Shown here: positions 15,868-23,994 of the stretch, in pieces
Layout of the letters: every line of letters starts with the position of its first letter
Position numbering within the stretch: the first letter of the stretch is position 1
Source: Bacteroidetes bacterium GWF2_43_63
GTDB lineage: Bacteria > Bacteroidota > Bacteroidia > Bacteroidales > DTU049
NCBI GenBank assembly: GCA_001769275.1
Contig: MEOQ01000028.1
Span: forward strand, 57,986-121,985
Direction: 5' to 3'
Length of the DNA stretch: 64,000 nucleotides
The notes under the pieces: model-generated
Databases searched by the model: none
Told to the model about the DNA's origin: nothing
What the model saw: only the letters and a program-made list of their open reading frames with translations
Translations under genes and position numbers: made by a program

Positions 15868-17166
15868 TCAGTCATGGCCAGTTGTTCGGACGAGTTCATT
15901 CATCACCGGGCAGGCCATGCAGTTATTTGAAGAACAGAGCTTATCAAACAATCCGATCAAACCCTGTGATTCAAAAGCGTTGCAGACTTTTATGCCGGCA
16001 TTTCGCACAAATATATCAATAATTTTATTTTGCTCGGGCGCAATGTTTTTTAATAAATGCCAGGCGGTGTTTTCATAACTCCTGTTGCCGGTGTATTCCG
16101 AAAACGCAATCAAAAGGGGAACAATGGCATTGATGATAATCAGATCGGCACTGGTCTTTCCTGTTTTGCCTGTTGATGAACTCTTTCGCTCTGTTTGAGG
16201 ACGGCAATGACTTTTCCAGAAACCTGATACGGGCTGCCGCAGAATGCGATAAAAATCTTTTTTTGTTTTAGCTGCTGTAATTTCACTGAATAAATCCGGA
16301 ATCTGGCTTACCAGCGCCGCAATTTGCGCAAGCCGCGTTTCGGGCATCGCTGATGGTCTGACAGGATTATACTTCCACACATTCACATCAATGGCGGTTA
16401 ATGAAAACAGATTTTTCCAATGAGCGTATTCTTGCTTAAGGGCGCATAAATAACCGTTTTCTGCAGGCAAATCCTTGTCGAGAAATCCTGCCTGCCCAAG
16501 TAAAATGGCTTCGACCGAAAAAACATTGCCGGCCCGGCACAGGTTTTTCCACGATATTGTATTGCTCAGCCATTCCATCGGAACAGTATTCTGAGTCAGG
16601 CCATAGGCCCACGCAATGGTCTTCCATGCGGTTTCCGGCCAGTCGTAATTGTTTTGTTCAAGCAAAGTATTTATTCTGGCAGACTTGCGGATAAATCTGT
16701 CTTTTGCCTGAATCGCCACATAGTTCATGAAAAATTCCGGATCAACAGCAGAAATATATTCACTGCAGTGCAATTTTCCCATGCTGAAAAGACTTTTCTC
16801 GGAGTAGTTTTCGTACAGTTGCATGATTTCGTCCGCCGGAAGCACGATGGAGGGAATCAGGCATCCGTCTTTGTTGCAGATAATCGCATCGTTTTTCAGA
16901 ACGATGTGCAGAATTGTTTTGTCGTAGGCCGGATCGGTGTGGTGTCCGTGGCGGAACCAATCGCTGCTGCTAAGATGAATTTCAGCATTTCCGGCCAGAT
17001 GTTGCTTATTGATGATGACTTCCGTGTTTTCGAAGTCGGGTCCGTCGCGGTTGCCTCGTTTTCCGGGTTTCAGAATGCGGCAATCATCGCCGGTGTCAAG
17101 GATAAACTGCTGTCCGGCAAGTCCTTTTTCCCAGACATAATGAATGAAAGATTCAGGTAGATTCAT
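15868..17166 (-). CDS. DUF2851 family protein
   Basis: The 432-residue protein is recognised by its N-terminal ESFIHYVWEKGLAGQQFILDTGDDCRI and the block GDGPDFENTEVIIN-like NRDGPDFENTEVIINKQHLAGNAEIHLSSSDWFRHGH. The acidic/His-rich pattern (D-x-E, E-I-H, S-D-W, H-x-H-H) hints at a nuclease-like or metal-binding N-terminal domain, but the function is not known. DUF2851 is common in Bacteroidota. The ATG at 17166 is preferred over the GTG nine bases upstream. There is no operon partner. A short cysteine-containing tail (CSSNNCMACPVMNELV) ends the protein. Confidence 0.8.
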   Translation of the reverse strand: MNLPESFIHYVWEKGLAGQQFILDTGDDCRILKPGKRGNRDGPDFENTEVIINKQHLAGNAEIHLSSSDWFRHGHHTDPAYDKTILHIVLKNDAIICNKDGCLIPSIVLPADEIMQLYENYSEKSLFSMGKLHCSEYISAVDPEFFMNYVAIQAKDRFIRKSARINTLLEQNNYDWPETAWKTIAWAYGLTQNTVPMEWLSNTISWKNLCRAGNVFSVEAILLGQAGFLDKDLPAENGYLCALKQEYAHWKNLFSLTAIDVNVWKYNPVRPSAMPETRLAQIAALVSQIPDLFSEITAAKTKKDFYRILRQPVSGFWKSHCRPQTERKSSSTGKTGKTSADLIIINAIVPLLIAFSEYTGNRSYENTAWHLLKNIAPEQNKIIDIFVRNAGIKVCNAFESQGLIGLFDKLCSSNNCMACPVMNELVRTTGHD

Positions 17167-17283
17167 AACTGGCACAGTTTTACGTTTGTTGATATGGCGT
17201 TTTACACGAATGATTAGATTGTCGGCAAAATATTCGCCTATAATATAAGCATTTCTTTTGAAACGTAGTTGTCAGATTTTTAA

Positions 17284-17291
17284 TAACTTTG
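17284..17291 (+). promoter_or_regulatory. -7 promoter box for the TonB-C gene
   Basis: TAACTTTG fits the TAnnTTTG consensus 14 bases before the ATG at 17306. A TTTG at 17257-17260 is a candidate -33 element, with spacing of 23 that is a little long. Confidence 0.5.
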
Positions 17292-17305
17292 CAAAAACAC
17301 CAACC

Positions 17306-17695
17306 ATGCGAACCTTATTGTTTTTACTTCCGTTTCTGGCGCTCATTATGCCGGTTTCAGTTTCCGCACAAAGCGATGAGCCCATTTATGTTGTGGTTGA
17401 CCAGATGCCCGAATTTCCCGGTGGCCCCAACGGTCTGGGAAATTTCATCCGTTCAAACCAATCTTATCCGCGCGAAGCGCTGGACGCCAAGGTCGAAGGT
17501 GTTGTCATAGCATCCTTTATTGTTGAAAAAGACGGAAAAGTATCCAAGCCAACCATCGTTTCCGGTATCGGACATGGCTGCGACGAAGAAGTGCTGCGTT
17601 TGATCGGACTGATGCCTGTGTGGAAACCGGGCATTAAAGAAGGTAAGGAAGTTCGTGTCAAGCTCAATATTCCTGTTGAATTCAAGCTTCGTTAA
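17306..17695 (+). CDS. Secreted TonB C-terminal domain protein
   Basis: The 129-residue precursor has a signal peptide MRTLLFLLPFLALIMPVSVSAQ and then a single TonB-C domain (about 35-128). The domain shows MPEFPGGPNGLGNFIRSNQSYPREA, VEGVVIASFIVEKDGKV, VSGIGHGCDEEVLRLI and MPVWKPGIKEGKEVRVKLNIPVEFKL. In full TonB proteins this domain contacts the TonB box of outer-membrane receptors. Here the TM anchor and proline linker are missing, so it is a free periplasmic version of unknown role, which is common in Bacteroidota. A TTG 48 bases upstream would extend the frame but would cross the promoter. Confidence 0.85.
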   Translation: MRTLLFLLPFLALIMPVSVSAQSDEPIYVVVDQMPEFPGGPNGLGNFIRSNQSYPREALDAKVEGVVIASFIVEKDGKVSKPTIVSGIGHGCDEEVLRLIGLMPVWKPGIKEGKEVRVKLNIPVEFKLR

Positions 17696-17717
17696 AACGA
17701 AAGAAAATATTTTTCAG

Positions 17718-17742
17718 AAGGCCTCCGGTGGAGGCCTTTTTT
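17718..17742 (+). terminator. Terminator of the TonB-C gene
   Basis: AAGGCCTCC-GGT-GGAGGCCTT forms a tight hairpin followed by a T run, 23 bases after the stop codon. Confidence 0.9.
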
Positions 17743-17991
17743 GATATAAGAAATCAGATATAAGATTTTTGATTTCAGATTTGATTTGAGATTTTTTGAA
17801 TTGAAGATAGGGTTGAGAGCCGATCGTGTCACGTTTTACGTGTAGGCAAAAAAAGCCACGAAGTACAAAAAGCGCTGCTTATTTTGGTTTGGGACAGAGT
17901 CCATGGAACACAATAAACGAGCCCAGCACCTATTACAGCGAATGGTCACGCGTCAGGAGACGCGCGCCCAGTTTAAGGATTATAGTTGGCA
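17743..17991. other. Intergenic stretch without a gene
   Basis: It begins with AT-rich, repetitive 'gatttgagatt' sequence. A fragment TGTCACGTTTTACGTG at about 17827 also occurs at about 3380 inside the element at 3295-3674, which suggests a worn repeat. No convincing ORF was seen on either strand. Confidence 0.4.
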
Positions 17992-17992
17992 A

Positions 17993-18026
17993 TAAAAAAA
18001 GGCCCCTTATACGGAGGCCTTTTTTG
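17993..18026. terminator. Bidirectional terminator downstream of the beta-barrel gene
   Basis: AAAGGCCCC and its complement GGAGGCCTTT flank a short TATAC loop. There is an A run on one side and a T run on the other, so it can stop transcripts from both directions. It ends the minus-strand gene at 18043. Confidence 0.8.
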
Positions 18027-18042
18027 TGAAATTATTTTTTCA

Positions 18043-18705
18043 TCAGAATGGAATAAGCGAAATACCAAATGACAGCGGTGCCATTTCAGGTCCATGTTTC
18101 TTTTCAAACAGGGTTGAGAGCCCGTAATAGACATATGCGTTGAACATTTTATAACCCACGCGGGCGGTTACGCCATAACGGAGTTTATTAATATATTCAG
18201 TGTTATATGTTTTGATCTTAAAATCATCGTCCACATGCTTGATGTGATTGTTGATATTATAGCCGATTTTGCCACCTACGGCAATACGGAAAACATTGTC
18301 GCGCTTTGTTCTGAAGCGGATTTCAGCAGGAATATCGACAAACGACAGAACCATTTTGTACTGCTTTGGGGTATCTACCCTGTTTACAAAGTAGTTTTCG
18401 AAAGTTGTAGGATCGTTATATATATGAGCATTGTATCTCATATTGTGGGTACCGATTCCAACTCCGATGGCAAAGCTGAAATTGGTTGCACCGAGCGGAA
18501 AGTCCTTGACAACATTGATCGCTGCTCCAGGATTGTAACCTTTGAAATCAATGGAATCGGGTGCGCCGATCCAGGTGTCGTTGTAAAGGTCTATCATGAG
18601 CCGGTCGGCTTTCCCGAAGCGGTTTGAAATCTCAAGATCTTCTTCCTGTGCAAACAATGTGACAGAAAAAAGAGCCACAAAAAAGAAAGCAAACAGATTT
18701 TTCAT
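18043..18705 (-). CDS. Outer-membrane beta-barrel protein (PorT-like)
   Basis: The 220-residue precursor has a signal peptide MKNLFAFFFVALFSVTLFAQ. The mature part alternates polar and hydrophobic residues in strand-length blocks (FSFAIGVGIGTHNMRYN, MVLSFVDIPAEIRFRTKRDNVFRIAVGGKIGYNIN, RYGVTARVGYKMFNAYVYYGLSTLF) and ends LSFGISLIPF, a typical barrel C-terminus. 'IPAEIRF' and 'GGKIGYNI' are usual in PorT/OMP-b-brl proteins of Bacteroidota. It stands alone between a terminator and a MITE-like repeat, and its role is unknown. Confidence 0.75.
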   Translation of the reverse strand: MKNLFAFFFVALFSVTLFAQEEDLEISNRFGKADRLMIDLYNDTWIGAPDSIDFKGYNPGAAINVVKDFPLGATNFSFAIGVGIGTHNMRYNAHIYNDPTTFENYFVNRVDTPKQYKMVLSFVDIPAEIRFRTKRDNVFRIAVGGKIGYNINNHIKHVDDDFKIKTYNTEYINKLRYGVTARVGYKMFNAYVYYGLSTLFEKKHGPEMAPLSFGISLIPF

Positions 18706-18763
18706 ATCCTTTTTTTTTCAAAAGTACATATTTTTTCAAAAACCACCTAATGATTGCGTGACC

Positions 18764-18970
18764 GTCCAAAAATAGTTAATTGTTACGACATTCCACCGTT
18801 CCGGCCACAATTTACTCTCGAAGAGTTTCGAACTCTTTGAGGGTTTTCTAAACAGGCCGGAACATGGAACCGTCGTAACAACTGCAAAAACAACGGTTCC
18901 ATGTCCTTCAGCTCCTACGTCGCTTTCTGACGGTGGAATGTTGTTTTTGCCTTCGACATCATTTTTAGAC
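18764..18970. mobile_element. MITE-like repeat B, copy 2 (207 bp)
   Basis: The same layout and nearly the same length as 6210-6417 are present. The ends GTCCAAAAAT and ATTTTTAGAC are inverted with one mismatch. The inner stem is CTCTCGAAGAGTT with AACTCTTTGAGGG, and the arms GTTACGACATTCCACCGTTCC and GGAACATGGAACCGTCGTAAC show paired changes relative to copy 1 (for example T to C on one side with A to G on the other). The paired changes suggest that base pairing is maintained. Confidence 0.65.
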
Positions 18971-19287
18971 AGACTCTGCAACAGGCGTCTGGGGGTACCA
19001 CTCAAAGGGCTCAAAATAGTCGGGGGGTTGAAACGGGCGAAGCTTAGGAACAGAGCTTGCGCTGACTGCTTTTTATACAGTCTATAATTGAGATAATTTC
19101 AATCCGCAGTTAAGTTAAAAAATGTTAATAGTAGGGGTGCTTCGGAAGTGTTGGAAAGGCGCTTCAGAACAAGCTTTGAGTGAGTATCGCTGTCATTTTG
19201 TCAGAGAGTTATTAACCGCGGGTCCGCAATAATATGCTTTACTTTGCCCGAATTTTCGAAAATGAAAGTATAACCAAAAAATAAATT
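18971..19287. other. Intergenic region before the carboxyltransferase gene
   Basis: No ORF, RNA or strong palindrome was seen. The last 50 bases contain a near-consensus TACTTTG (about 19240), the likely promoter of the gene at 19288, although it is one base short of TAnnTTTG. Confidence 0.35.
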
Positions 19288-20832
19288 ATGTCAATCAGAT
19301 CGAAATCAAATGACCTTCGGAAGCGAGTGCTTGATGCGAGCCAGGGCGGTGGTACCAAAGCCATAGCTAAACAGGTTGCTATGGGTAAACTAACAGCCCG
19401 TGAGCGTATTCTTGCCCTTCTGGATCCGGACTCTTTCCATGAATATGATATGTTTGTGGAACATGCCGGAAGAGATTTTGACATGGATAAAAAACATCTC
19501 CCCGGAGATGGCGTTATTACAGGAACGGGAACCGTTAATGGCTATCCCATCTGTATTTATGCGCAGGACTTCACCGTAGCCGGTGGTTCGCTGGGATATA
19601 TGCACGCCATGAAGATTACCAAAATCATGGATCATGCAATGAAAATGCAGGTGCCACTTATCGGCATCAACGATTCAGGTGGCGCCCGTATTCAGGAAGG
19701 CGTGAACTCCCTGGCAGGTTATGGCGAAATTTTTTACAGAAACACCCTTGCCTCTGGTGTAATTCCACAGATTTCTGTGATTCTGGGCCCTTGTGCTGGT
19801 GGTGCAGTTTACAGCCCGGCCCTGACCGACTTTGTGTTTGTAGTGGACAATATTTCAAAAATGTTCATTACCGGCCCCGAAGTAATCAAAACAGTGCTTG
19901 GAGAGGAAATTTCGATGGAAGATCTTGGCGGAGCCCGCGTTCATGCTGAGATTACAGGAAATGCCCATTTCTTTGCCCACAATGAGTTTGAGTGTTTTGC
20001 ACAGATAAAAGCCCTTTTGTCGTTTATTCCGTGGAACAACACGAAAAAAGCGGATCGGTTTGAATCTGTAAAACCAAACAAGAAATATAAAATATCTTCG
20101 ATACTTCCGACTGACCCTAAGACTCCGTACGATGTGCGCGAGGTTATCAGGGCATTGTCCGATGACAGTGATTTCTTTGAAGTTATGGAACTTTTTGCAC
20201 CCAATATTGTAATTGGTTTTGCAAGAATCGAAGGAGATACGGTCGGGCTTGTTGCCAATCAACCACTGGTGTTGGCCGGCGTGCTTGACGTTGACAGCAG
20301 CGACAAAGCTGCGCGCTTTGTACGTTTCTGCGACGCTTTCAATATTCCGATTATAACATTGGTTGACCTTCCGGGTTATCTGCCGGGCGTTGACCAGGAA
20401 TTTGCCGGTGTAATCCGCCACGGAGCCAAGTTGCTGTACGCTTACAGCGAAGCAATTGTTCCAAAAATCACCATCATTCTGCGCAAAGCATATGGTGGAG
20501 GATACATTGCCATGTCTTCACGTCACCTGAAAGCCGACTTTGTTTTTGCGTGGCCGACTTCCGAAATTGCCGTGATGGGACCAGAGGGCGCTGCAAACAT
20601 TATTTTCCGTGCCGAAATTCTGGCTGCTGAAAATCCAGAAGAAATGCGTTTGAAAAAGGTGCAGGAATACAAGGATAAATTTGCCAACCCATATGTAGCA
20701 GCTGCTTACGGATATGTTGATGCAGTTATCAATCCTGACGAAACACGCAGCTTTATTGCTCATGCACTTGAAGTTTCGGTGCAGAAAATGGTAACTCGTC
20801 CTACCAAAAAACACGGCATTCCTCCATTCTGA
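19288..20832 (+). CDS. Acyl-CoA carboxylase / methylmalonyl-CoA decarboxylase carboxyltransferase subunit
   Basis: The 514-residue cytoplasmic enzyme moves a carboxyl group between biotin and an acyl-CoA, probably propionyl-CoA/methylmalonyl-CoA. The N-terminal half (about 20-270) has the crotonase-fold motif GINDSGGARIQEGVNSLAGYGEIF and GPCAGGAVYSPALTDF. The C-terminal half (280-510) has GYLPGVDQEFAGVIRHGAKLLYAY and KAYGGGYIAMSS. It is followed after 13 bases by a biotin carrier gene. No biotin carboxylase and no membrane OadB/MmdB subunit lie alongside, so the sequence cannot say whether the complex works as an ATP-driven carboxylase or as a sodium-pumping decarboxylase. Confidence 0.92.
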   Translation: MSIRSKSNDLRKRVLDASQGGGTKAIAKQVAMGKLTARERILALLDPDSFHEYDMFVEHAGRDFDMDKKHLPGDGVITGTGTVNGYPICIYAQDFTVAGGSLGYMHAMKITKIMDHAMKMQVPLIGINDSGGARIQEGVNSLAGYGEIFYRNTLASGVIPQISVILGPCAGGAVYSPALTDFVFVVDNISKMFITGPEVIKTVLGEEISMEDLGGARVHAEITGNAHFFAHNEFECFAQIKALLSFIPWNNTKKADRFESVKPNKKYKISSILPTDPKTPYDVREVIRALSDDSDFFEVMELFAPNIVIGFARIEGDTVGLVANQPLVLAGVLDVDSSDKAARFVRFCDAFNIPIITLVDLPGYLPGVDQEFAGVIRHGAKLLYAYSEAIVPKITIILRKAYGGGYIAMSSRHLKADFVFAWPTSEIAVMGPEGAANIIFRAEILAAENPEEMRLKKVQEYKDKFANPYVAAAYGYVDAVINPDETRSFIAHALEVSVQKMVTRPTKKHGIPPF

Positions 20833-20845
20833 AAAATCCGAAGCT

Positions 20846-21211
20846 ATGAAATTAACAACAAAAAGAATAGGCAAGAAAGCCGAAAAGAAAGCTGCGGTTG
20901 CCGATGTGAAATATGACATTTTAGTGACCGAACAGGGTGAATACAAAACCACGTTTTCGAGAAAATATCTGATTCGGAAAAACTATGCTCCATTGAACAT
21001 CAAAAATGTGATCTCAGCTATTCCGGGAACCATTATAAAGCTTAACATTGCATTGAAGGATGAAGTGGCTGAAGGCGATGTACTGCTTGAACTTGACGCT
21101 ATGAAAATGCATAATAAAATTCTTGCTCCCATGAGTGGAATTATTAAGTCGATTCATGTAACAGAAGGCGTACGCGTTCCAAAGAATTTTCTGATGGTAG
21201 AATTCGAATAA
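20846..21211 (+). CDS. Biotin carboxyl carrier protein
   Basis: The 121-residue protein has a lysine-rich N-terminus (MKLTTKRIGKKAEKKAAVAD) and a biotinyl/lipoyl domain from about residue 52 to 121. The biotin attachment site is K87 in LELDAMKMHNKI, followed by the beta-turn GIIKSIHVTEGVRV. It would carry carboxyl-biotin to the carboxyltransferase encoded 13 bases upstream, with which it forms an operon closed by a terminator. Compared with MmdC/OadC carriers it lacks an Ala/Pro hinge and has a basic lead instead. Confidence 0.9.
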   Translation: MKLTTKRIGKKAEKKAAVADVKYDILVTEQGEYKTTFSRKYLIRKNYAPLNIKNVISAIPGTIIKLNIALKDEVAEGDVLLELDAMKMHNKILAPMSGIIKSIHVTEGVRVPKNFLMVEFE

Positions 21212-21241
21212 GAGCGTTCCGTAATTTATTCACGGAAAGAC

Positions 21242-21276
21242 AAAAAGGGAGGCATCGATACGGGCCTCCTTTTTTT
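21242..21276 (+). terminator. Terminator of the carboxyltransferase-carrier operon
   Basis: AAAGGGAGGC and GGCCTCCTTT pair around a short loop and are followed by a T run. Confidence 0.85.
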
Positions 21277-21601
21277 ATAGCTGTCAGCTTTCAGCAGAAT
21301 GTGCCGACCGCAGCGTCGGTGCTCTGAGAAGTGGCAGAGAAGTGGGTGCTTCTTTAACGCACTCAGGTCGCTGCGCGACGCAGAGAGGTTAAAGAAGGGG
21401 CTGAGTCGTTAGGGTCGTTACTCGTTACAAACGTTACAGTCGTTACAAATTTTTTCCAGAATCAAATATTTCCACATGCGCGAAGCGCCACATATGCGCA
21501 GCATCACATTTTCACATCATTGTATCAGCGTTCAGTAGCCAGTTCTGTTTCACTCACCACTGACCACTTACAACACGGCTTTCTTTATGCAGGCAGCCCG
21601 A
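21277..21601. other. Intergenic region with short CGTTAC direct repeats
   Basis: The GC-richer first half has GCTGCGCGACGCAG-type inverted words. Around 21409-21447 the word GTCGTTA/CGTTAC recurs five times at 8-10 base intervals. No ORF or known RNA was recognised. Confidence 0.35.
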
Positions 21602-22522
21602 TCACTGCACCGTCAGGTAAGGGCTGATTTTTTTGTAAACTTCTTCGGTGACCAGCGCCGATTTTTTGATATCGGTGAGCACTTTGTATTCTCCGTGCTG
21701 CTTGCGGTAATTGATGAGCGACAATGAAATGTTGTAGCCGAAATATGGATGGCCTTTCAATTCATCAAAAGTAACTGTGTTGATGTTTATCTTACGCACC
21801 AGATATGGGTTTACAAAAAGCGATGGAGAAATCTCGGCGAATTTCAATGAATCAATTCCTTTTACTTCTTTCAGCTGATCAATGCTGATATATCCGTGAA
21901 TCCTGCTCCGGTAGCTGACAATGCGCATTGCAAAGGCAGGGCCGATGCCTCTCACTTTCATCAAGGCGGAGGTATCTGCTGAATTAATTTCAACACGCAC
22001 GACTTCTTTTTTTTCATACGAAGAAGCTTTGTAATCGGGCTTCTGAGCTTGTTTTTCAGGAAGCTGAATAAATGGCTCAAGCACCAAATATTCTTCTTCG
22101 CTGATGGTATACATTTTTGCAAAGTCTTTTTTGATGCGGAATTCGCCACCTTTCTGCCGGTAATTCAGAATAGACTTTGTTTGCTTATCAGTGAGCCCAA
22201 GCCGCTTCCAGCCGTCAGCATCGAGCTCGTTTGGATTAAATGCAAATGGATTCAGCTTCGATTTTGCAGATGAATAACCGGGCGCATCGAGATCACTTTT
22301 AATATTGTTGTATTGCTTATCGTCGCTACAGATGCTGCTTTCCCAGGCCAGAATCTGTTGTTCAAATTGCGAAAAATCAGTATCAGCTACGCTGGTTTTT
22401 GCGGAGCGAAGAAATGAAGAAAGCAGAATAACAGTTATAAAAATCGAAATCAGAAGCCAGATTCCGGCTTTTTCGGTTTTGGATAAATTCAGAAATTCCT
22501 TAATGAATTTGAATCGGTTCAT
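21602..22522 (-). CDS. Helix-hairpin-helix (ComEA-like) protein with membrane anchor
   Basis: The 306-residue protein has one TM helix near the N-terminus (about 18-37, ITVILLSSFL). Three helix-hairpin-helix repeats follow. The clearest are residues 170-230 (VEINSADTSALMKVRGIGPAFAMRIVSYR) and 240-306 (ININTVTFDELKGHPYFGYNISLSLINYRKQHG), with a weaker one at about 85-140 (FNPNELDADGWKRLGLTDKQTKSILNYRQKGG). ComEA uses such domains to bind DNA during uptake, but many Bacteroidota have this form with no known competence role. It lies 3 bases downstream of the CHU_C gene, so the two may be co-transcribed. Confidence 0.8.
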   Translation of the reverse strand: MNRFKFIKEFLNLSKTEKAGIWLLISIFITVILLSSFLRSAKTSVADTDFSQFEQQILAWESSICSDDKQYNNIKSDLDAPGYSSAKSKLNPFAFNPNELDADGWKRLGLTDKQTKSILNYRQKGGEFRIKKDFAKMYTISEEEYLVLEPFIQLPEKQAQKPDYKASSYEKKEVVRVEINSADTSALMKVRGIGPAFAMRIVSYRSRIHGYISIDQLKEVKGIDSLKFAEISPSLFVNPYLVRKININTVTFDELKGHPYFGYNISLSLINYRKQHGEYKVLTDIKKSALVTEEVYKKISPYLTVQ

Positions 22523-22525
22523 GCA

Positions 22526-22918
22526 TTATGGTAATCGTACGACGTAGCCGAAATATTCCCGTTCGACTCCCTTGTACGTTCTGACAGTAATGTGATAGGC
22601 AAAAACTTCTGTGGAGTTCTCATCGTATCGCTTTCCTGTAATGTCGCCGTCCCAGGGTTGGTTGATATCGGTGCTCAAATATACAAGATTTCCCCGACGA
22701 CTGTAAATTCTCATTTCAAAATAATCGAGGGTAATGCCAGCGCCGACGGGAGCAAATTTGTCGTTGTGTCCGTCACCATTGGGAGAGAACGCGTTGGGCA
22801 TGAATAACAAAAATTCTTCAGAAAGATTCAAACCTTCATATATAGTGTCACCGCCTTCTGCTTTCAATCCTGAAAAAGAAAGAACCATCACGAGCGCTAA
22901 AAACCACTTTTTCATCAT
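22526..22918 (-). CDS. Short secreted protein consisting of a gliding-motility (CHU_C) C-terminal domain
   Basis: The 130-residue precursor has a signal peptide from MMKKWFLALVMVLSFSGLKA. The domain FLLFMPNAFSPNGDGHNDKFAPVGAG ... MRIYSRRGNLVYLSTDINQPWDGDITGKRYDENSTEVFAYHITVRT ... YFGYVVRLP is the T9SS type-B sorting domain that normally ends very large surface proteins. Here it stands alone. The start is placed at 22918 because a TATCTTTG -7 box lies only 14 bases upstream, which rules out the longer frame. It should be exported, but its cargo-free form is of unclear use. Confidence 0.82.
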   Translation of the reverse strand: MMKKWFLALVMVLSFSGLKAEGGDTIYEGLNLSEEFLLFMPNAFSPNGDGHNDKFAPVGAGITLDYFEMRIYSRRGNLVYLSTDINQPWDGDITGKRYDENSTEVFAYHITVRTYKGVEREYFGYVVRLP

Positions 22919-22931
22919 TGTAAATTTACTG

Positions 22932-22939
22932 CAAAGATA
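22932..22939 (-). promoter_or_regulatory. -7 promoter box of the CHU_C gene
   Basis: TATCTTTG on the minus strand is an exact TAnnTTTG match, about 14 bases before the chosen ATG. This implies a very short leader. Confidence 0.6.
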
Positions 22940-23107
22940 CATTAAAGCCAGGAATAGTTGCACGAAAGCTGTTGAATATCAGGATTTGAGGTGTTAAGTT
23001 TATAGATAAACAGACACAAATCTTCCGTAAAGATGTTTAACTTGATTTTAGAAGGCGATTTTTCACACATTGTCTTACGCAATCAGATCGGGGACATTTT
23101 GTTTCAA

Positions 23108-23824
23108 TCAGTTCTGCAATGTGAAATGGTATTCAACGGTAAAAATTTTCTGCCTGAGCAGGAATAATTCGTTGGCAACACCTTCTTTTTCGTCAACTAT
23201 GTCGGTCAGTACACCCCATCTATCAAAATCTGCGTCGGTAAGCGCTTCTGCATCCTTGGAATATATTTTTATCATTTCTTTATATTCGTTATCAGCCACA
23301 CTTTTGAATTCATTAACCAGCTCTATCATTGCTTTTCTGAAGGTGTCTGTTTCGTCAAAAGGTGCTATATCTTTGTATTTCTTAGCCAATGTATACAGAA
23401 AGGCCGCGTATATTTTAAAACTGTTTTCAATGTCCGAAATATCTTTTCCATCAACAATGGCGTCAATAAAGTCGGACTCTAAATCAAGCATTTTTTTCTG
23501 ATCATGTACGATCGTATCGTTCCAGGCAACGGCTCTGTCAACTGCATCTGCGTCTTTTTCAGAAGTGTCAATTCTGGAGAGTATTTCTACTTCGTAAGCC
23601 GAAATCTTTTGCGTCAACTCATCCGCTTCCACTATTTTTGGCTCAAGCTGCTCAAATAGTTCTCTTCCCGCTAATTCACAACTGTCCAGTCTTAATTGCA
23701 AGACAGCATTTGATAACCTAAGCATTTCGTTTTCCAGCTGTAATTCTTTTTTGCTTTGCGCCGATAAGGGGCCATTAAAAAAAAGAGCAACGATTGCAAA
23801 AAAAAGTATCAGGGTCGATTTCAT
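23108..23824 (-). CDS. Secreted coiled-coil hypothetical protein
   Basis: The 238-residue precursor has a signal peptide MKSTLILFFAIVALFFNGPLSAQ followed by a long, almost wholly helical acidic region (KKELQLENEMLRLSNAVLQLRLDSCELAGRELF and onwards) with heptad spacing at about 25-90. It probably forms a periplasmic coiled coil. I do not recognise the family. The start at 23824 is supported by a TACTTTTG box at 23866-23873. It is the last chromosomal gene before the tRNA-like junction at 23969. Confidence 0.75.
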   Translation of the reverse strand: MKSTLILFFAIVALFFNGPLSAQSKKELQLENEMLRLSNAVLQLRLDSCELAGRELFEQLEPKIVEADELTQKISAYEVEILSRIDTSEKDADAVDRAVAWNDTIVHDQKKMLDLESDFIDAIVDGKDISDIENSFKIYAAFLYTLAKKYKDIAPFDETDTFRKAMIELVNEFKSVADNEYKEMIKIYSKDAEALTDADFDRWGVLTDIVDEKEGVANELFLLRQKIFTVEYHFTLQN

Positions 23825-23865
23825 AAGATGTAATTCAGTTTTTTGTCCGGACGGCCACATTGATG

Positions 23866-23873
23866 CAAAAGTA
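23866..23873 (-). promoter_or_regulatory. -7 promoter box of the coiled-coil gene
   Basis: TACTTTTG on the minus strand matches TAnnTTTG and lies 42 bases before the ATG at 23824. Confidence 0.55.
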
Positions 23874-23925
23874 TGAAAAATCCGGTTTCCAGGGAGTGTA
23901 TTGCGGCAGGCTTTCAGCGCACAGC

Positions 23926-23959
23926 AACAAAAAACAGCCACGCGACGGCATGGCTGTTT
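23926..23959 (-). terminator. Terminator following the tRNA-Ser 3' fragment
   Basis: AAACAGCCA and TGGCTGTTT enclose a ten-base loop, and on the minus strand the stem is followed by a run of T. It ends ten bases past the CCA of the tRNA-like fragment, where a tRNA gene terminator would be expected. Confidence 0.7.
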
Positions 23960-23968
23960 GTGATTGGG

Positions 23969-23994
23969 TGGCGGAGAGACAGGGATAAAAACCC
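23969..23994 (-). tRNA. 3' fragment of a tRNA-Ser-like gene, probable att site
   Basis: The minus strand shows a T-stem pair GGG...CCC, then TGTCTCTCCGCCA. The last part is what a serine tRNA acceptor arm (complement of GGAGAGA) with discriminator G and encoded CCA looks like. The T-loop reads TTTTTAT, not TTCGAAT, and nothing resembling the anticodon or D arm lies further upstream (24000-24060), so only the 3' end is present. Integrases of many genomic islands recombine in this part of a tRNA gene and displace the original 3' end to one side. The fragment with its own terminator would then be the chromosomal side of the junction. Confidence 0.55.
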
